Source of the DNA: Planomonospora sp. ID82291
GTDB lineage: Bacteria; Actinomycetota; Actinomycetes; Streptosporangiales; Streptosporangiaceae
DNA: 64,000 nt
Assembly (NCBI RefSeq): GCF_015711645.1
Contig: NZ_JABTEX010000008.1
Location: forward strand, 62,001 to 126,000
Direction of reading: 5' to 3'
In this document: in pieces, positions 7,415 to 15,014 of the stretch
Numbering within the stretch: position 1 is the stretch's first letter
Layout: each line of letters opens with the position of its first letter
The notes under the pieces: model-generated
Told to the model about the DNA's origin: nothing
Database searches by the model: none
Seen by the model: the letters and a program-made list of their open reading frames with translations, nothing else
Program-made: the position numbers and the translations under genes

Positions 7415-8134
7415 ATGGGTGCGGCTGATCAGATGCACCCGTCGGCTCTGTCCCACCCGCCAGCCCCCACCCTGGAGCACAACCACCTGATGTACATGCG
7501 AGCCCTTGAAGTCGAAGAGTGGCCAGCGTACGGCCGCATGGTCGTCGTCTCCCCCCGCTTCGACGCCGTCTACTGGCTGGGCGACCGGCACGCCCGCCTG
7601 CACCAGACACCCACCAGCTACACCGTCGCCCTGGAAGGCCCCGGCCGCCACCTGCTGAAGGCCCCCGCGACCAACCACCTGGTCACCTTCGAGAAGGTAA
7701 AGGACTACTACTCCCCCGAGTGCTTCGACCCCGAAGCGGCATGGGCGTTCGCGATGCTCAACCACCCCGACGTCATCCAGGAAGTGCTCTTCCCGCCCTA
7801 CATCGCCGACCTCACGAAGCGCCCCCGCGCCCGCCACCTCCTCCCCCCGCCAGACGCCCCGTGGCAGGGCGACAAACTGGCGCTACTGCCCCAGCACCGG
7901 CTCGCCGCCTGGTGCTGGGACGACCCCGGCACCCTCGATGGCGCCGACGGCTCGATCCTGTACGGCGCCCCGGTACTGAGCAGCGGCGCCATCCACTGGG
8001 GCAAGATCGCCCGCCACAGAATCCGCCCCGGCGAGATCACCAACGGTGTGCGCGTCCTGGAACCCGACGCCGCCCGCGCCGTATGGCAGCTGCGATACGA
8101 ACTGTCACGGTACAACCGCGACGAAGAGTACTGA
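7415..8134 (+). CDS. Hypothetical protein of the AT-element regulon
   Basis: A protein of up to 239 residues; ATG 7415 is the first in-frame start, ATG 7490 is an alternative. It has a beta-rich N-terminal half (RMVVVSPRFDAVYWLGDRHARLHQ), a central ECFDPEAAWAFAMLNHPDVIQEVLFPPY, and a C-terminal segment ending ELSRYNRDEEY. No family recognised. It is a single-gene unit with its own AT-rich element upstream and a strong hairpin downstream, the same control block as the RNA-repair operon, so it is probably an accessory or defence-related gene. Confidence 0.6.
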   Translation: MGAADQMHPSALSHPPAPTLEHNHLMYMRALEVEEWPAYGRMVVVSPRFDAVYWLGDRHARLHQTPTSYTVALEGPGRHLLKAPATNHLVTFEKVKDYYSPECFDPEAAWAFAMLNHPDVIQEVLFPPYIADLTKRPRARHLLPPPDAPWQGDKLALLPQHRLAAWCWDDPGTLDGADGSILYGAPVLSSGAIHWGKIARHRIRPGEITNGVRVLEPDAARAVWQLRYELSRYNRDEEY

Positions 8135-8165
8135 CCCGCCCCACGTAAACCCCTGACCACCTCCA

Positions 8166-8195
8166 GCCCTCCCGGCTGCGACCAGCCGGGAGGGC
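8166..8195 (+). terminator. Strong hairpin, probable terminator
   Basis: A 13-bp perfect stem (GCCCTCCCGGCTG) with a 4-nt CGAC loop, 31 nt after the stop codon of the preceding gene. The rest of the gap to 8410 shows nothing recognisable. Confidence 0.6.
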
Positions 8196-8410
8196 ATGCA
8201 CCACCCGCAGACTGACGCCTGCCTTCCGCATCGCACGCTCCCCCGTGCCCTTTCGCGCCGCCCTCTGCCGCGGCGCCCAGCGCACCGGCTCCGCCCCGCC
8301 GGTCGTCGCCCGCCAGCGCATCGCATCCGTAGCGGGCCGACAACGCCGCACCCCGGGGAACGCCGCCGCCCTCCCCCATCCGCGTACGCCGCCTGCGGCG
8401 AACGCTCTGT

Positions 8411-9796
8411 TTGTCATGGAGCCCTCTCGTGCACGCCTCCAGCGCTCTTGCCGCCCTGTCCTCCTCTCCCTACCGCAACCTGTCCGTTCCCGACCTGCTA
8501 GCCCTATTCGCCGACCATGCCCGGGCCGAACACGCCGCCCACGAACTCCTGTGGCGTGCCCCCGGCACCGGCCATCTGGACCTCGAGCGCGCGATCGAAG
8601 ACGCCGACCTGCACCAGACAGAGATCATCATGGTGCTGCGCGAGCGCCAGCACCCGCACTGCGATCAATGCGCCTACCCCGAAGGCACCGGCCACCACTG
8701 GGACTGCCGCCGCCACCCCATGCGCGTCCCCACCCTGGACGACGCCCAGCAAGCGGGCCTGTTCGACACCACCTCCGAACCGGACCGCACCCGGCCGATC
8801 GTGGCGCCATTCGCCGGCCCCGGCGGCTTCGACGTCGGCGCCGCCCTGCTCGGCGTCGAGGAGCTGATCGCCGGATACGACCTCGACCGCGACGCGGTCG
8901 CCACCGGCCGCGCCGCCGGTTTCCACCGCGTGCAGGCCGACGTGCGCACCCTGCACCCGCCGAAGTTCACGCACACGACCGGCGCGCTGCTGACCCCGCC
9001 GTGCCCCTCCTGGAGCGCCTCCGGCAAGCGCACCGCCGCCACCGACCTGGAGCTGCTGTTCGAGGCCGCCATGTGCCTGCACTCCTACCGGTGCGGCTGC
9101 GTCTGGCAGACCCTGCGCGAGCAGGTCAGCGACCCGCGCACCGCGCTGGCCATCGAACCCATCCGATGGGCGGCCGAGCTGCCGAACCTGGAGTGGCTGA
9201 TCGCCGAACTCACCCCGGCCACCCGCCCCCTGTGGGAGGCCTTCGCCGAGGAGCTCTACGACGGCGGCCCGCTCGTGGACATGGGCTGGGCCTACCAGGA
9301 GGTCATCGAGCTGGACGCCGCCGACTACGGCTCCCCCTCCAGTCGCCGTCGCGTCTTCCTCGTCGCCCACCGCACCCGCTTCCTGCGCCAGCGCGACCTG
9401 CTGCCCGAACCCGGCGAGTTCCCCGCCCTCAGCATGGCCGCGGCGCTCGGCTGGGAGCCCGGCCACCAGATGCGCACCCGCGGCAACCGGCGCACCTCCG
9501 GCGGCAACCTGTTCTCCGCCGACCGGACGCCGTCGTGGTGCCTGACGGAGAAGGCGCGCGGCTGGACGCGCGAGGCCGACGGGCGGCGCCTGGAGGCGGC
9601 CGAGGCGGGCCTGCTCAACGGCTTCCCCCGCTTCTACCCGTGGCAGGGTTCCCGCAGCAAACAGTTCCTGCAGATCGCCGACATCGTCTCGCCGATGGTC
9701 GCCGCCGCGCTGCTCGGCTACGTCCTGGGACTCGACTGGCGTCCGGCCGTCCACGCCCACCTGGCCGCCCTGTACGGCGCCGCCCAGGCAGAGTGA
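8411..9796 (+). CDS. Cytosine-C5 DNA methyltransferase, divergent
   Basis: About 455-461 residues; TTG 8411 or GTG 8429, neither with a clear ribosome site. After an N-terminal extension with a Cys/His cluster (HPHCDQCAYPEGTGHHWDCRRHP) come motif I (APFAGPGGFDVGA), motif IV with the catalytic Cys (PPCPSWSASGK), an IEPIRW segment where motif VI is normally ENV, motif VIII (SPSSRRRVFLVA) and a C-terminal motif X-like region. The enzyme would methylate, or otherwise modify, cytosine at C5 in DNA. The altered motifs IV and VI and the zinc-like extension mark it as a phage-type divergent member. No restriction partner is adjacent, so self-protection is the likely role. Confidence 0.8.
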   Translation: MSWSPLVHASSALAALSSSPYRNLSVPDLLALFADHARAEHAAHELLWRAPGTGHLDLERAIEDADLHQTEIIMVLRERQHPHCDQCAYPEGTGHHWDCRRHPMRVPTLDDAQQAGLFDTTSEPDRTRPIVAPFAGPGGFDVGAALLGVEELIAGYDLDRDAVATGRAAGFHRVQADVRTLHPPKFTHTTGALLTPPCPSWSASGKRTAATDLELLFEAAMCLHSYRCGCVWQTLREQVSDPRTALAIEPIRWAAELPNLEWLIAELTPATRPLWEAFAEELYDGGPLVDMGWAYQEVIELDAADYGSPSSRRRVFLVAHRTRFLRQRDLLPEPGEFPALSMAAALGWEPGHQMRTRGNRRTSGGNLFSADRTPSWCLTEKARGWTREADGRRLEAAEAGLLNGFPRFYPWQGSRSKQFLQIADIVSPMVAAALLGYVLGLDWRPAVHAHLAALYGAAQAE

Positions 9797-9800
9797 GCGG

Positions 9801-10220
9801 TCAGGGGATCAGGTCGATCTCCAACTCGATCCCCATCCGGTCGGCCAGTGTGACGAGCGGATGCGGGTTCGAGGTCACCACGGGGATGTCCCGGCGCCGG
9901 GCGGCGTGAACGACGCTGGCGGCGGTGAGCTGCTCGGCAGCGTAGGGGCCGGCGGCGCGCAGGACCTCCGCCACGCCGGGCGCGCTGCCTGGTGTGAGGT
10001 CGTCGACGACGCAGATCTCCATGCGTACGAGGGCGTCGAGGACGGCAACGGCCGCATCGGGGATCTGCGCGAGCGCCGCAGTGACCGCGGGCGCGGTGGT
10101 GACGACGGGAACGATGTAGCCCTCGTGCTCAGCCCGGGAGAAGATGACCGCGGAAACGTAGGGGGATGAACGGCGCGCCCAATGAACCAGGGAGCTGCTG
10201 TCCAGAACGCGACCGATCAC
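9801..10220 (-). CDS. PIN-domain toxin (VapC-like)
   Basis: A 139-residue protein, GTG start. It begins VLDSSSLVHW, giving the first metal-binding Asp of the PIN fold, and ends with ASVVHAARRRDIPVVTSNPHPL, the usual last acidic/helix region. PIN toxins are metal-dependent RNases that cleave tRNA or rRNA. The start codon overlaps the stop of the upstream small gene (GTGA), the classical antitoxin-toxin arrangement. It is convergent with the methyltransferase, with 4 nt between the stop codons. Confidence 0.75.
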   Translation of the reverse strand: MIGRVLDSSSLVHWARRSSPYVSAVIFSRAEHEGYIVPVVTTAPAVTAALAQIPDAAVAVLDALVRMEICVVDDLTPGSAPGVAEVLRAAGPYAAEQLTAASVVHAARRRDIPVVTSNPHPLVTLADRMGIELEIDLIP

Positions 10221-10393
10221 GCGGCGTGGGAACGACGCCGGGCGAACTCCTCGTCGCGCTGACGGGCGAGCGCGAGCATGTCGGCGGGCGGCTCGCCGCC
10301 CATGAGCTCCCGGAGCTGGGCGAGGGTTCTCTCGCGCTGCTCATCGGAGTAGGGCATGCGTTCCTGCTCGGTGATCCCCTGCTCGGCGTCCAT
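10217..10393 (-). CDS. Antitoxin partner of the PIN toxin
   Basis: A 58-residue frame read leftward from ATG 10393: MDAEQGITEQERMPYSDEQ at the start and EEFARRRSHAA at the end. It is highly charged and helical, as expected for an antitoxin that covers the toxin active site. Its TGA overlaps the toxin GTG. No ribbon-helix-helix is obvious, so the antitoxin family is not assigned. Confidence 0.65.
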   Translation of the reverse strand: MDAEQGITEQERMPYSDEQRERTLAQLRELMGGEPPADMLALARQRDEEFARRRSHAA

Positions 10394-10496
10394 GCCGTTC
10401 AGAGTACCCGCCGGACATCGTTAGTCACCAGAGGTCAGGTCCGGATGGAGCCGCTCCCGGTGGGCAACCAGGAGCGGGAGACTGCTCGGTTACCGA

Positions 10497-10512
10497 ACCG
10501 CGGTACCGCGGT
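10497..10512. promoter_or_regulatory. 16-bp perfect palindrome
   Basis: ACCGCGGTACCGCGGT lies upstream of the antitoxin gene and downstream of the GntR gene. It is a plausible operator for the toxin-antitoxin pair or a GC-rich terminator for the GntR gene. Confidence 0.35.
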
Positions 10513-10584
10513 GGAGCCGAACCCGGTGGCCGGATTCGGAAGTCGCCGCCGGCCGTAGTATCCGCCGCCGACAGGTGTGAAGCC

Positions 10585-11349
10585 TCACCTGCGCGCCTGG
10601 GTGAATTTCAGGATGTAGCTGTCGCCGGGCAGGGCTGTCACGCACACAGCCCTTACCGTGTCGCTGTCGTCGATCAGCGCGGTGACGCTCTCCAGGACCG
10701 TGGTGGCCGGCGGCAGGTTCTCCCATGAGGTGGCCATCCGGCTGATCACGCGGGTCTCCAGCCGGGTGACGGCCACGCCCCGCTCGGCGAGCAGGTCCAG
10801 CAGCGGTGGGTCTGCGATCGGCGCCGGGTCATCCAGCTCGGGCACCAGCGCGATCAGGTCGGCCAGGTAGTAGGCCGCTTTCGGTTCCGCGCCGAGGGTT
10901 CGCCGGCGCACCACGGCGGTGGCGCCGGGCAGTAGGTCGGCGACGGCTTTCGGGGGTGCCAGCTTGGCGACCTCGATGGCGTCACCGGCTTGCTCCCCCA
11001 CGCCGTGGAAGGCGACGTCGATGTCGGCGCGACGGTAGACGCGAAGGGAATACCCCTTGCCGCGCTCGGAAACCAAGATGCCCTGGTTGACCAGAGCCTT
11101 CAGCGCGCTGCGGGCCGTGTTGTGAGCGACGTTGAAGCGGGCGGCGAGCTCTTTCTCTGACGGCAGATCCTCACTGTCGTACACGCCCTTTTCGATCTCG
11201 ACCAGGAGAGCCCTGGCGATCCCCGCGTACGGTGGCTCGCCCGCTGTCGTCATTCGTTCCGCCATTCTCAGCCCGTGTTGCTCATGTGCGACACCCAGGG
11301 TGACAGCTCTGTTCAGGACAGCGGTATCGGTCAGAGCCATCAACGTCAA
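10585..11349 (-). CDS. GntR/UTRA-type transcriptional regulator of the transfer region
   Basis: Up to 254 residues; a start at MAERMTTAG, about 27 codons further in, is equally plausible. The N-terminal winged helix is clear (PPYAGIARALLVEIEKGVYDSEDLPSEKELAARFNVAHNTARSAL in separate segments), and the C-terminal part fits a UTRA ligand-binding fold. Actinomycete conjugative plasmids encode such repressors (KorSA type) to silence the tra genes. It is divergent from the tra cluster, with overlapping AATGAAGTTAACTTCATT-type palindromes in the shared 85-bp promoter region, which it presumably binds. Confidence 0.85.
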   Translation of the reverse strand: MTLMALTDTAVLNRAVTLGVAHEQHGLRMAERMTTAGEPPYAGIARALLVEIEKGVYDSEDLPSEKELAARFNVAHNTARSALKALVNQGILVSERGKGYSLRVYRRADIDVAFHGVGEQAGDAIEVAKLAPPKAVADLLPGATAVVRRRTLGAEPKAAYYLADLIALVPELDDPAPIADPPLLDLLAERGVAVTRLETRVISRMATSWENLPPATTVLESVTALIDDSDTVRAVCVTALPGDSYILKFTQARR

Positions 11350-11378
11350 CTTTCTTCCTCATCTTGCGCAACATACTC

Positions 11379-11405
11379 AATGAAGTTAACTTCATTAATG
11401 AAGTT
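11379..11405. promoter_or_regulatory. Overlapping GntR operator palindromes
   Basis: AATGAAGTTAACTTCATT (11379-11396) and AACTTCATTAATGAAGTT (11388-11405) are both perfect 18-bp palindromes sharing 9 bp, giving three alternating half-sites. They lie between the divergent GntR and tra genes. Confidence 0.75.
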
Positions 11406-11434
11406 AGCCAAGAGGGCGTTCTGAGGAGGTCCTG

Positions 11435-11854
11435 ATGTTCTGGAGCATGATCATCTGGTTGGCAGTCGTCATCACTGTCCTCACCAGCCGACCTGCGAGC
11501 GACGACGACATCTCCGTCGGCGAGATGGTGCAGACCTTCAAGCGGCTTCCCTGGGCCGGGCGCATCGCGGTCATCGGCGGCGTTCTGTACGGGCTCGGCG
11601 GCATGCTCCTGGCCCTGGCCGAGCGCCTCGGCCGCCTGACCTTGTTCCTGGTCGGCATGGCGTGCGCAGCCGCGGCGGCCCTGCTCATCGTCACCGCCTG
11701 GCGGGTCCTGGCTCTGCTCGGCCTCATCTTGCCCAGCCCCGCTCAGATCAGCGGCCCGCTCATCGACCTCGCCCGGCAGTTCGGCCCGGCCTTCCGGCCT
11801 GCGGCCACCGACCGCCCCTCACCCGCTCCCGCTTCCGCGCCCGCCTTCGTCTGA
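11435..11854 (+). CDS. Small membrane protein of the transfer cluster
   Basis: A 139-residue protein with GAGGAGG before ATG. It has an N-terminal helix (MFWSMIIWLAVVITVLT), a second at IAVIGGVLYGLGGMLLALA and a long third (LTLFLVGMACAAAAALLIVTAWRVLALLGLIL), then a Pro/Ala-rich cytoplasmic or exported tail. No family recognised. First gene after the GntR operators, hence probably repressed by GntR. It is likely a spread or transfer membrane component by position. Confidence 0.6.
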   Translation: MFWSMIIWLAVVITVLTSRPASDDDISVGEMVQTFKRLPWAGRIAVIGGVLYGLGGMLLALAERLGRLTLFLVGMACAAAAALLIVTAWRVLALLGLILPSPAQISGPLIDLARQFGPAFRPAATDRPSPAPASAPAFV

Positions 11855-11873
11855 ACCTCCGGAGACCCGCCCC

Positions 11874-12158
11874 ATGCCCACCCTGATCGCCCCACCTCAG
11901 CGTTGCTCCAGCTGCGACGGCGCCGGCCAGCACGCCTACGCCGTCCTCCCCGACGACGACTCCTTCACCCTCACCTGCTGGACCTGCAAGGGGCACGGCA
12001 GCTACCGCGACTGGAGCGCCCGCACCACCGCCGTGCTCAACTTCGCCGCCGCCCTGGTCATGGTGATCCTCCTCGCCCTTCTCGCCGCCGTGGCCGCCGG
12101 CCTGCCCGTCCTGGCCGACCTGAACAACCTCCTGTCCCTGTCTTGGGCGGTGCGATGA
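11874..12158 (+). CDS. Zinc-ribbon plus membrane-helix protein
   Basis: A 94-residue protein. The N-terminal half has a DnaJ-like double CxxCxGxG (CSSCDGAGQ and CWTCKGHGS); the C-terminal half is one transmembrane helix (LVMVILLALLAAVAAGLPV). This zinc-ribbon-plus-helix layout recurs in actinomycete transfer clusters. Function is unknown; the membrane anchor suggests partnership with the TraB pump or the Spd proteins. Confidence 0.65.
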   Translation: MPTLIAPPQRCSSCDGAGQHAYAVLPDDDSFTLTCWTCKGHGSYRDWSARTTAVLNFAAALVMVILLALLAAVAAGLPVLADLNNLLSLSWAVR

Positions 12159-12421
12159 ACCCCCCGCGTGAGGCACCCGCCGTGGCGGTCATCGCCGTCT
12201 GCATCGTGCTCGCTCTGCTCTTCACCCCGACGGCCGCCGCCGTCGCACTGATCGCCGCCGCGGTCATGGCCGTCACCGTCATCACGGCCCTGATCCTCTG
12301 CGCTGTCCGGATCATCACCTCCGACCGCGCCGCCCACTCCCACTTCGCCGCCAAGCAGCCCAAGCGCACCTTCCTGGGCCCCTACCGGCCCATCCGCAGG
12401 AACCGGAGGACCATCCGATGA
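12155..12421 (+). CDS. Small membrane protein
   Basis: An 88-residue protein, ATGA overlap with the preceding gene. Two close hydrophobic stretches (AVIAVCIVLALLF and AALIAAAVMAVTVITALILCAV in outline) are followed by a basic tail (KQPKRTFLGPYRPIRRNRR). No family recognised. Part of the tra/spread operon. Confidence 0.6.
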   Translation: MNPPREAPAVAVIAVCIVLALLFTPTAAAVALIAAAVMAVTVITALILCAVRIITSDRAAHSHFAAKQPKRTFLGPYRPIRRNRRTIR

Positions 12422-12672
12422 AGCCGACCGTGTCGCTTCGCACCGCACCCTTCGCCGCGACGCTGCCGCTGGCTGTCGCCGTGATCATCCACCCCGCCTC
12501 CACAGCTCATGCCCGGCTCGCCTGCGGCCTGTACATCGGCGTCGTCATTCTCGGCGTGCTGGCCGCCACCGTCATCACCTGCCGACGCCGCGACCGCATT
12601 ACCCGCACCAATCTCACCCCCGAGCAGCTGGCCCGCCTCCTCAACGGCGAACGCCACCGCCCCACCCCTTGA
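12418..12672 (+). CDS. Small membrane protein
   Basis: An 84-residue protein, ATGA overlap with the preceding gene. One hydrophobic segment near residues 14-25 and a stronger one (LYIGVVILGVLAATVITC), then the polar tail TRTNLTPEQLARLLNGE. No family recognised. Likely a spread-type membrane component by position. Confidence 0.6.
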   Translation: MKPTVSLRTAPFAATLPLAVAVIIHPASTAHARLACGLYIGVVILGVLAATVITCRRRDRITRTNLTPEQLARLLNGERHRPTP

Positions 12673-12715
12673 CCAGCCCCACCTGCCCTACCCGCACAGC
12701 CCGTAAGGAGCCTCC

Positions 12716-14764
12716 GTGGTTCACCCGCCCGCAACGCAGCCCCGCTCCGGCGACGCCGCCAACGACGAGTTCGTTCTCAACGGCCAGGTGATCAAGCGCG
12801 GCACGCTCCTGAACGGGCACAAGTCCTCCTCCGCCATGTGGACCACCCCGCTGCGGGCTCCACTCATCGTCCGCGACCCCAAGCTCGTGGGCCGTTACGG
12901 CGTCCGCGTTGCCGTCCGCACGCCCGGCCGCCTCCTGGCCGCCGCCGTCCGCGGCACCGGTGTCCTCGGCGTGAACTGGTGGAACTGGGTCAACGCCACC
13001 CACGCCACCGCCCAGCTCCTCGACAAGGGCAAATTCAGCACCGCCGACGCGGCAGGACTGGAGCTGATCAAGGAGCAGCGGCGCCTCATCTCCGCCAAGG
13101 CCGCACTGGCCGTCGTCACCGCCGGCGGACTGCTCGCTCTCACCCAGACCTGGCCGCTGCTCATCGGGCTAGGCGCCACCGGACTGCTCACCGCCGCCAT
13201 CGCCGGCCGCCGCACCACCGCCGACCTGCAGGCGCTGAACGCCTCCACGCAGTACGCGCTGGAAAGCCAGATCATCGACGCCAGCGTCTCCAGCGAGCAG
13301 TTGACCGAGGCATTCGCCTCCGCCGGCATCATCAAGGCGGACCAGGAAGTCTGCCTGGACGGCGTCCGCATGCCGCACCACGACGGCATCGCGCTGACTC
13401 TCACCGTTCACCTTCCGCCTGGCCGCACCTACAAGCACGTCATGGCGGCCAAGGCCGCCCTGGCCTCCGCGCTCGACATCGACGAGCGCTGGCTCGACAT
13501 CGAGCGGGTGCCCGGCAGCGGCCGCCAGGTGTCGCTGTGGCTGGCCGACAGCGACCCCTACGACCGGCCGGCGCATTCCTCACCGCTGACGAGCGCCTCC
13601 TCCTGGGACCTGTGGCAGGCCATCCCGTTCGGCACCGACAAGCGGGGCCGCCGCGTCAGCCTGCCGCTGATCTTCACCAGCGTGCTGGTGTCGTCCATGC
13701 CACGCATGGGCAAGACCGTCGTGCTGCGCATGCTCGCCATGGCCGCCGCTCTGGACGCGCGCACCCGGCTGTACCTGTGGGACGGCAAGGGCGGCAAGGA
13801 TTTCTCCCCATTCCAGGGCATCGCGCACGGGTTCGGGCGCGGCGTCCGCGGCGACACCGTCGAGAGGCTCTACCGCGCCCTGTGCGACCTGGTCGCCGAG
13901 ATGAACGACGTCTACGAGCGGCTCGACGAACTCGATGACAACATCTGCCCCGACGGGAAGATCACGCCGGAGATCCTCGCAGACCCCGCGTCCGGCATCG
14001 ACCTCAAGCTGATCGTTATCGACGAGGCGCAGCGCTACCTGGAAGATCCCGCTTGGGGGCCGCTCATCCTCGAGAAGCTGGTCGACCTGGCCAAGGTCGG
14101 GCCCGCGCTCGGGTTCGTCGTCGTCATCGCCACGCAGAAGTCCGACGCCGAGGCCATCCCGTCGTCGCTGCGCGATCAGCTCGGCACCCGGTTCGTGCTG
14201 CGCGTCATGACGTGGCAGGCATCCGAGGCGGGCCTGGGCAGCAACACCTACAAGGCGGGCTACAACGCCGCCGACTTCGAGCGCCACCACAAGGGGTGGG
14301 GTCTGCTGCGCGGCGCCGAGGACGTCGAACTCGGCGGCGACGTCCTCGTCGTGCACACCGACTACGTGGACATCCGCGACGCCCGCCGGGTCGTCGAGCG
14401 GGCGACCGCCCTGCGGGAGGAAGCCGGCACGCTGCCCGGGCAGCGGCCCGCACCGGCTTCCGCCTCCGCTGGGGCGCCGGCCGATCCGGCGCAGCGGGTC
14501 CCGGCTCTGCTCGCCGACATCGTCGCTCTGGCCGATGCCGAAGGCGCGCCGCGGCTGTCCACCACGGCGATCATCGACAAGCTGGCCCTGGAGATGACAC
14601 CCAAGGCGCTCGGCGGGCTGCTGGCCTCGTGGGGCTGCCCCGTCGGCAAGCAGCAGATCGCCGGGCGTGAGGTGCGAGGCCCGGAAGCCGACGATCTGCG
14701 GGCCGCCGTCCGCCGGATCACCGCCGGCGGAGACGTCGAGGTCAAGGTGCGCCGTGCCGCCTGA
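12716..14764 (+). CDS. TraB/FtsK-SpoIIIE-like conjugal DNA translocase
   Basis: A 682-residue protein, GTG start with AAGGAG 8 nt upstream. Two membrane segments lie near residues 120-155 (LAVVTAGGLLAL, LLIGLGATGLLTAAIA). The motor domain has Walker A SSMPRMGKT (residues 326-334) and Walker B LKLIVIDEAQRY (D436/E437), followed by FVVVIATQKSDAEAIP. The C-terminal ~100 residues may form the winged domain that reads transfer repeats. Streptomyces-type plasmids move double-stranded DNA between hyphae with one such hexameric pump. It follows four small membrane genes, and a strong hairpin lies after it. A packaging or segregation role in a phage cannot be excluded. Confidence 0.85.
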   Translation: MVHPPATQPRSGDAANDEFVLNGQVIKRGTLLNGHKSSSAMWTTPLRAPLIVRDPKLVGRYGVRVAVRTPGRLLAAAVRGTGVLGVNWWNWVNATHATAQLLDKGKFSTADAAGLELIKEQRRLISAKAALAVVTAGGLLALTQTWPLLIGLGATGLLTAAIAGRRTTADLQALNASTQYALESQIIDASVSSEQLTEAFASAGIIKADQEVCLDGVRMPHHDGIALTLTVHLPPGRTYKHVMAAKAALASALDIDERWLDIERVPGSGRQVSLWLADSDPYDRPAHSSPLTSASSWDLWQAIPFGTDKRGRRVSLPLIFTSVLVSSMPRMGKTVVLRMLAMAAALDARTRLYLWDGKGGKDFSPFQGIAHGFGRGVRGDTVERLYRALCDLVAEMNDVYERLDELDDNICPDGKITPEILADPASGIDLKLIVIDEAQRYLEDPAWGPLILEKLVDLAKVGPALGFVVVIATQKSDAEAIPSSLRDQLGTRFVLRVMTWQASEAGLGSNTYKAGYNAADFERHHKGWGLLRGAEDVELGGDVLVVHTDYVDIRDARRVVERATALREEAGTLPGQRPAPASASAGAPADPAQRVPALLADIVALADAEGAPRLSTTAIIDKLALEMTPKALGGLLASWGCPVGKQQIAGREVRGPEADDLRAAVRRITAGGDVEVKVRRAA

Positions 14765-14776
14765 TGCGCCCGCCTC

Positions 14777-14824
14777 CGGATGCGTCGCCCGACGTGCCGC
14801 CGACCCGTCGGGGCGACGCATCCG
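14777..14824 (+). terminator. Hairpin after the translocase gene
   Basis: A 14-bp perfect stem (CGGATGCGTCGCCC) with a 20-nt loop that contains GCCGCCGACCCGTC, one copy of the repeat later seen at 16867. A second hairpin (GATCTGCC stem) follows at 14824-14844. Confidence 0.55.
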
Positions 14825-15014
14825 ATCTGCCACCCCGGCAGATCCCCCCGACACATCCAAAGACCATTTGACCTGCGTAAACAACCGGATCCGACGGATC
14901 GGCGGATCGGTGCCGCCTTGCCGTAAACGCCCATTGAACCCCTTTACGCGGCCCTCCCCTGCGACCCGCCTACCCGCCGCCCACGACCGCGTGCCGTACT
15001 GAAAGTGACCTGCT

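Noticed and set aside
7320-7490. Possible 56-codon leader ORF (ATG 7320, AAAGGAGC upstream) running through AT-rich copy 1
   Set aside because: A ribosome site is present, but the frame overlaps the next gene and the translation has no recognisable content; not enough for a gene call.
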